Of a stretch of 64,000 bases of DNA, positions 59,358 through 64,000 are shown one piece after another (the first letter of the stretch is position 1; every line of letters starts with the position of its first letter). The notes beneath the pieces are model-generated. The model was not told the DNA's origin. It searched no databases and saw nothing but the letters and a program-made list of their open reading frames with translations. The translations under genes and the position numbers were made by a program. This stretch comes from Nocardiopsis sp. N85 (GTDB lineage: Bacteria; Actinomycetota; Actinomycetes; Streptosporangiales; Streptosporangiaceae). The stretch is from positions 62,001-126,000 of the forward strand of contig NZ_JARBUT010000003.1 in NCBI RefSeq assembly GCF_028882275.1, written 5' to 3'.

Positions 59358-62300
59358 TCACTCGACCAACAAGCGGAAGGAGCGCAGTGCCACCGACAGG
59401 GTGGCCAGGTCGAAGCGCTCGTTCTCCTGGATCTCCGACAGGGTGATCCCGGCCTGCTGGATCGTCTGCCGGTTCTGGTCGAACCAGGCGCCCACCAGTT
59501 CCTCGATGGAGTCCTCCGGCGCACCGGACTCCAGCACCCGGGCGGTGACGTCGGCGTGCGCCTCGTACAGGTCGTCGCGCAGCGCGCCGCGCGCCATCGT
59601 GCCCCACCGGTCATCGCGCGGAAGATCGATGATCCGCTCACGCCACCAGCTGATGTTGAGCCGGTCGGCCAGCTCGAAGTACAGCTCGGCGACCCGCTCG
59701 ACCGGACGTCCGGTGCGGTGCGCGATCTCCACCAGGTCCAGGGTGGAGTAGGCGGGGACCATGGCCGCGACCCGATCGGCGAGTTCGGCGGGCACGCCCT
59801 GGGCGGTGTAGCGGTCGCGCCGCTCGACGAACGCCTCGCGGTCGCGGCCGCGCAGCAGGTCCACGAGCCGGCCCAGGACCTCGCCGACGCCCTCGCCGAA
59901 GAACCCGATCTCGCTGCGGATGTCGAACGGGAAGGTGCGGTTGCGCAACAGCCACCGGGCGGAGCGCTCGGCGAGCTTACGGGTCTCCAGCAGCAGGGTG
60001 AGCCGGATGTCCACCGAGATGCCGTGGTCCGGTTCCTCCACCCGGCTCCAGAACTCCTGGAGGCGCAGCACCTCCTGCGCGACCAGGTAGGCGCGGGCGA
60101 TGTCGGCCGCGCTGGATCCCAGCTCCTCGTTGAGACGGAACGCGAAGGTCAGCCCGGAGCGGTTGACCATCTGGTTGACCACCTGGTTGACGATGATCTC
60201 CCGACGCAGCGGGTGGGTGGCCACCGCCTCGGCGAACCGCTCCGTGCGCAGCGGTGTCGGGAAGTACCCGACCAGGGTGTCGGCCAGATAGGGGTCGTCG
60301 GTCAGGTCGGACAGGCCGATCTGCTCCTTGAGGCTGATCTTGGTGTAGGACAGCAGCGTCGCGAACTCGGGGCCGGTCAGCCCCCGGCCGGCGGCCCGGC
60401 GTTCCGCGATCGCCTTGTCGGAGGGCAGGTCCTCCAGCTTGCGCTTGAAGACCTTGGTGCGCTCCAGGTGGCGCATGTAGCGACCGTGGACGTGCAGCAT
60501 CTGGTGGGCCTGCTTGCGGGCGACGCCCAGCACCGTGTTCTGCGCGTAGTTGTTGTCGAGGACCAGTTCGGCGACCTCGTCGGTCATGCCGATGAACAGA
60601 CCGTCGCGCTCGGCGGCGCCGAGGGAGCCGTCGCGCACCTCGCGGTCGAGCATGATCTTGATGTTCACCTCGTGGTCGGAGGTGTCCACACCGGCCGAGT
60701 TGTCGATGGAGTCGGTGTTGACCCGACCGCCCTCACGGGCGAACTCGATGCGGGCGGGCTGGGTGAGACCCAGGTTGCCGCCCTCGCCCACGACCTTGAC
60801 GCGCAACTCGGTGGCGTCGACGCGGACCTGGTCGTTGGCCTTGTCCCCGACCTCGGCGTGCGTCTGGGACGAGGCCTTGACGTAGGTGCCGATGCCGCCG
60901 TTCCACAGCAGGTCCGCCGGTGAGGTGAGGACCCGGCGGATGAGCTCGTCCGGGGTGAGTGCGGTGATCTCCTCCTCGATGCCCAGGACGGAGCGGACCT
61001 GAGGGGTGATCGGCACCGACTTGGCGCTGCGCGAGTGGACGCCGCCGCCCTCGGAGATCAGCGCCGGGTCGTAGTCCTCCCAGGTGCTGCGCGGGAGATC
61101 GAACAACCGCCTGCGCTCCACCCAGGAGGTGTGCGGGTCGGGGTCCGGGTCCAGGAAGACGTGCCGGTGGTCGAACGCGGCGATCAGCCTGATCCGCTGC
61201 GAGAGCAGCATGCCGTTGCCGAAGACGTCACCGGACATGTCACCGACACCGATGACGGTGAAGGGTTCGCTCTGGACGTCGACGCCCATCTCACGGAAGT
61301 GGTACCTGACCGACTCCCAGGCGCCGCGGGCGGTGATGCCCATGGCCTTGTGGTCGTAGCCGACCGAACCGCCGGAGGCGAAGGCGTCGCCGAGCCAGAA
61401 TCCGCGTTCCTTGGAGATCGCGTTGGCGATGTCGGAGAACGTCGCGGTGCCCTTGTCGGCGGCCACCACCAGGTAGGAGTCGTCACCGTCGTGCAGGACG
61501 GTGCGCTCGGGGTGGACGATGCGCCCCTCGACCAGGTTGTCTGTGACGTCGAGCAGACCGCTGATGAAGTCCTTGTAGCAGGAGACGACCTCGGCCATGA
61601 CCTGTTCGCGGGTGCCGCCCTCGGGCAGGCGCTTGCAGACGAACCCGCCCTTGGCGCCGCTGGGGACGATCACCGAGTTCTTCACCATCTGGGCCTTGAC
61701 CAGGCCGAGGATCTCCGTGCGGAAGTCCTCGAACCGGTCCGACCAGCGCAGACCGCCGCGGGCGACCGGACCGAAGCGCAGGTGGACGCCCTCGACACGT
61801 GGCGAGTAGACGTACATCTCGAACCTCGGACGCGGCTGCGGCAGGTCCGGGATCTTCTGCGGGTCGAGCTTGAGGACCAGGTAGGGGTGGCCCTGGTAGT
61901 GGTTGGTCCGCAGGGTCGCGTTGATCGCGGCGAGGAACGACCGCAGGATGCGGTCGTGGTCCAGGCTGGCCACCGACTCCAGTTCGCCCTCGATCTTGTC
62001 GACGATGGTCCGGGCGCGCTCGGCGCGGTCCTCGTCGGACCGGTCGGGATCGAACCGGGTCTGGAACAGGTCGATGAGCAGCGCGGCGATCCCGACGTTG
62101 CCGACCAGGACGTCGGCCAGGTAGTCGGGGCTGAAGGTGGAGCCGGTCTGGCGCAGGTACTTGGCGTAGGCGCGCAGCACGGTGAGCTGTCGCCAGTCGA
62201 GGCCCGCGCGGACCACCAGGGCGTTGAAGCGGTCGGACTCGCCCAGACCCTGCCAGGAGGCGTCGAAGGCCTCCTCGAACAACTCCTTGAGACGGTCGTC

Positions 62301-64000
62301 GGGCAGTTCGGAGGTGGGAACGGGGCCCAGGCCGAAGTCGTAGATCCACACCCGGCCGACGTCCTGCACGGTGATGTCGTAGGGCCACTCGTCGATGACC
62401 TCGACGCCCAGGTGCTCCAGGACCGGCAGGACCCGGGACAGGAAGATGGGCTCGCCGACGCGGTAGACGCGGAACCGCCAGTCGCCCTCGGGGCGCCGGT
62501 ACAGGTTCGCGGAGAAGGCACCGTGGCGTTCGCCGGGATCGGTGCGGCCCAGCAGGGTCTCCAGGGCGCCGATGTCGGCGGCGGCGATCTCGGGCTGGTT
62601 GTCGACCTTGTAGGCCTCGGTGAGGCCGGAGCCGTACCGGTCCTTGTACTCGGTGGCCTTGTCGGGTCCGAAGGCGTCGGTGAGGGCGTCGTCGAAGTCG
62701 GAGTCCCAGGAGCGGGCCGCCTTGCGGACCTTCTCCTCCAGGGCGATCTGGTCGATGTCGGCCAGGGTCTCGCCGTGGCGGGCGCGCGCCACCAGGTAGA
62801 GGCGGGCGAGCGGGGCGGCGCCGATCATGACGTTGTGGTCCATGGTCGCGCCCTGGAAGGCGTCGGCGAGGACCTTCTGGATCTCCAGGCGCACGCGGGT
62901 GCTGTACTCGTCGCGCGGCATGTACACGAAGCAGGACATGTACCGGCCGCCGTAGGGGTCGCGGCGCATGAACAGCTTGGTGCCGCGTCGGTCGCGCAGG
63001 CGCATCACGCCGCGGACGATGCCGTAGAGCTCGCCCACGGGGATCTGGAGGAGCTCCTCCCGGGGGAAGGTCTCCAGGAGTTCGACGAGGTCGCGGCCGT
63101 CGTAGCTGTCGGCCTCGAACCCGGCGAAGGCCAGGATCTCGGCCTGCTTGCGGCGCAGGATGGGGATCTGGGCGATGCCCGTGGTGTTGGCCTGGGGGGT
63201 GAACAGCCCGAGGAAGCGGCGCTCGCCGATGATGTTGCCCTGGGCGTCGAACTTCTTGACGCCGATGTAGTCCAGGTACTTGGGGCGGTGCACGGTGGAG
63301 TGGGAGTTGGCCTTGGTGAGCACCAGGATGTAGGGCTCACGGGCCTTGCCGCGGATCTCCGGGGGCAGGACGGCGAAGCTGGTGGAGGCCGGGGAGTCCA
63401 TGCGCAGGACGCCGAGGCCGGTGCCGGGCTCGGGGTGCAGGGCGTCGTCACCGTTCTCGTCGGTGACCAGGGAGTACTCGCGGTAGCCCATGAAGGTGAA
63501 GTGGCGGCCGGCGACCCAGCGCAGGAAGTCGACGCTCTCGCCGATCTCGCGGGCGTCGACACCGCCGGCGACGAGACGGTCGGGGTAGGCGGCGAGTTCG
63601 TCGGCGATCCGGATGGCGCGGTCGCCCATCTTGGCGGCGTCCTCGTCCACGTAGCGGACGTCGTTGAGGACGGACTCGACCCGGTCGGTGATCTCCTTGA
63701 TCCGTTCGGGGTCGGTCTGCCGGTCGATCTCGATGTGCATCCACGACTCGTCGATGGGCAGCAGGCCGTCGCCGCCGATCTCCGGGTCGACCTCGCGGAG
63801 GTTCCCCTCCAGGTCGCGGCCGACGGTCATCTGGGGGTGGATGATCAGGCGGACACCCGCGTTGAGGTCGCGCAGCGCCATCGTCACCGACGAGACCAGG
63901 AACGGCGCGTTCTCGGTGACGGTCTCCACGACGCTGGTCTGGAGTTCCCAGCCGTCGCGGTCGACGGAAGGGGTGTACACGCGGACCTTGGCACGGCCCG
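59358..64000 (-). CDS. gdhB: NAD-specific glutamate dehydrogenase, large (GDH180/GdhB) type, 5' end outside window
   Basis: At least 1546 residues of a protein that is about 1600-1650 in streptomycetes. The reading frame stays open to the window edge, so the apparent GTG at 63980 is probably internal. A long N-terminal regulatory part (ACT-like segments) is followed by the catalytic domain: HLRFGPVARGGLRWSDR, the active-site KNSVIVPSGAKGGFVCK, the NAD-binding SVGYDHKAMGITARGAW and VIGVGDMSGDVFGNGML. It oxidises glutamate to 2-oxoglutarate and ammonia, feeding the TCA cycle. In streptomycetes this enzyme is controlled by GdhR/ArgR-type signals; none is visible here. Confidence 0.95.
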   Translation of the reverse strand, partial: GRAKVRVYTPSVDRDGWELQTSVVETVTENAPFLVSSVTMALRDLNAGVRLIIHPQMTVGRDLEGNLREVDPEIGGDGLLPIDESWMHIEIDRQTDPERIKEITDRVESVLNDVRYVDEDAAKMGDRAIRIADELAAYPDRLVAGGVDAREIGESVDFLRWVAGRHFTFMGYREYSLVTDENGDDALHPEPGTGLGVLRMDSPASTSFAVLPPEIRGKAREPYILVLTKANSHSTVHRPKYLDYIGVKKFDAQGNIIGERRFLGLFTPQANTTGIAQIPILRRKQAEILAFAGFEADSYDGRDLVELLETFPREELLQIPVGELYGIVRGVMRLRDRRGTKLFMRRDPYGGRYMSCFVYMPRDEYSTRVRLEIQKVLADAFQGATMDHNVMIGAAPLARLYLVARARHGETLADIDQIALEEKVRKAARSWDSDFDDALTDAFGPDKATEYKDRYGSGLTEAYKVDNQPEIAAADIGALETLLGRTDPGERHGAFSANLYRRPEGDWRFRVYRVGEPIFLSRVLPVLEHLGVEVIDEWPYDITVQDVGRVWIYDFGLGPVPTSELPDDRLKELFEEAFDASWQGLGESDRFNALVVRAGLDWRQLTVLRAYAKYLRQTGSTFSPDYLADVLVGNVGIAALLIDLFQTRFDPDRSDEDRAERARTIVDKIEGELESVASLDHDRILRSFLAAINATLRTNHYQGHPYLVLKLDPQKIPDLPQPRPRFEMYVYSPRVEGVHLRFGPVARGGLRWSDRFEDFRTEILGLVKAQMVKNSVIVPSGAKGGFVCKRLPEGGTREQVMAEVVSCYKDFISGLLDVTDNLVEGRIVHPERTVLHDGDDSYLVVAADKGTATFSDIANAISKERGFWLGDAFASGGSVGYDHKAMGITARGAWESVRYHFREMGVDVQSEPFTVIGVGDMSGDVFGNGMLLSQRIRLIAAFDHRHVFLDPDPDPHTSWVERRRLFDLPRSTWEDYDPALISEGGGVHSRSAKSVPITPQVRSVLGIEEEITALTPDELIRRVLTSPADLLWNGGIGTYVKASSQTHAEVGDKANDQVRVDATELRVKVVGEGGNLGLTQPARIEFAREGGRVNTDSIDNSAGVDTSDHEVNIKIMLDREVRDGSLGAAERDGLFIGMTDEVAELVLDNNYAQNTVLGVARKQAHQMLHVHGRYMRHLERTKVFKRKLEDLPSDKAIAERRAAGRGLTGPEFATLLSYTKISLKEQIGLSDLTDDPYLADTLVGYFPTPLRTERFAEAVATHPLRREIIVNQVVNQMVNRSGLTFAFRLNEELGSSAADIARAYLVAQEVLRLQEFWSRVEEPDHGISVDIRLTLLLETRKLAERSARWLLRNRTFPFDIRSEIGFFGEGVGEVLGRLVDLLRGRDREAFVERRDRYTAQGVPAELADRVAAMVPAYSTLDLVEIAHRTGRPVERVAELYFELADRLNISWWRERIIDLPRDDRWGTMARGALRDDLYEAHADVTARVLESGAPEDSIEELVGAWFDQNRQTIQQAGITLSEIQENERFDLATLSVALRSFRLLVE

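Overview
The window is very G+C-rich DNA with dense, tightly packed genes and many GTG starts. It carries actinobacterial marker genes: a single-chain 2-oxoglutarate dehydrogenase (Kgd), WhiB1/WblE beside a PdtaS-type kinase, SigR-RsrA, DasR, a SigF-type sigma factor with its anti-sigma factor, and prfB-ftsE-ftsX-smpB-ssrA. The tmRNA tag (ANSKRTEFALAA) and the DasR-type regulator point to the Nocardiopsaceae (Nocardiopsis or a close relative). This is an inference from gene content. I see no prophage, CRISPR array, integrase or intact insertion sequence; mobile DNA is limited to one MITE-like element.

Layout. 1-2024: end of an ABC exporter ATPase and its permease. 2069-6618: VTT membrane protein, rlmN, SUFU-domain protein, MFS transporter, BlaI-type repressor. 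7286-11125: kgd and a small DUF6104 gene. 11221-13203: autoregulated-looking DUF4097-padR operon, followed by hairpins, a MITE and malic enzyme. 15103-17846: polar amino-acid ABC importer. 17994-20500: methyltransferase, GNAT, and an anti-sigma/SigF pair. 21022-25059: diacylglycerol-kinase-like protein, whiB1 (with a CRP-like site), pdtaS and dasR (with a dre-like site). 25117-27884: two overlapping membrane HD-domain genes. 28578-29878: sigR-rsrA with a SigR-type promoter, two possible sigR starts and a terminator. 31611-33460: thiC under a TPP riboswitch.

33568-45349 holds SRAP and a minus-strand envelope cluster: an SGNH/FN3 membrane protein, a polytopic GT-C-like protein, a 46-residue DUF2613 peptide, a GT4 glycosyltransferase, an AftD-like giant membrane glycosyltransferase and a DUF3068 protein. 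The last part resembles the mycobacterial Rv0236A/aftD neighbourhood. It is the best candidate here for an under-described system, because this lineage is not expected to make mycobacterial arabinogalactan.

45540-52134 is mixed metabolism: a DMT transporter, an SsuE-like FMN reductase preceded by a probable leaderless cysteine-type leader peptide, nagA, an aldo/keto reductase, a metal-receptor-like protein and a methyltransferase. 52229-52658 is a 172-bp tandem repeat ending beside the 3' end of tmRNA. 53420-59229 is the conserved block of a PBP-like lipoprotein (active-site residues lost), smpB, ftsX, ftsE and prfB. 59358 to the window end is the large NAD-dependent glutamate dehydrogenase, cut at its 5' end.

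Regulatory links can be proposed between genes here. DasR and nagA belong to GlcNAc metabolism, ssrA and smpB form the trans-translation pair, and WhiB1, PdtaS, SigR-RsrA and SigF make this a regulator-rich chromosomal core region.
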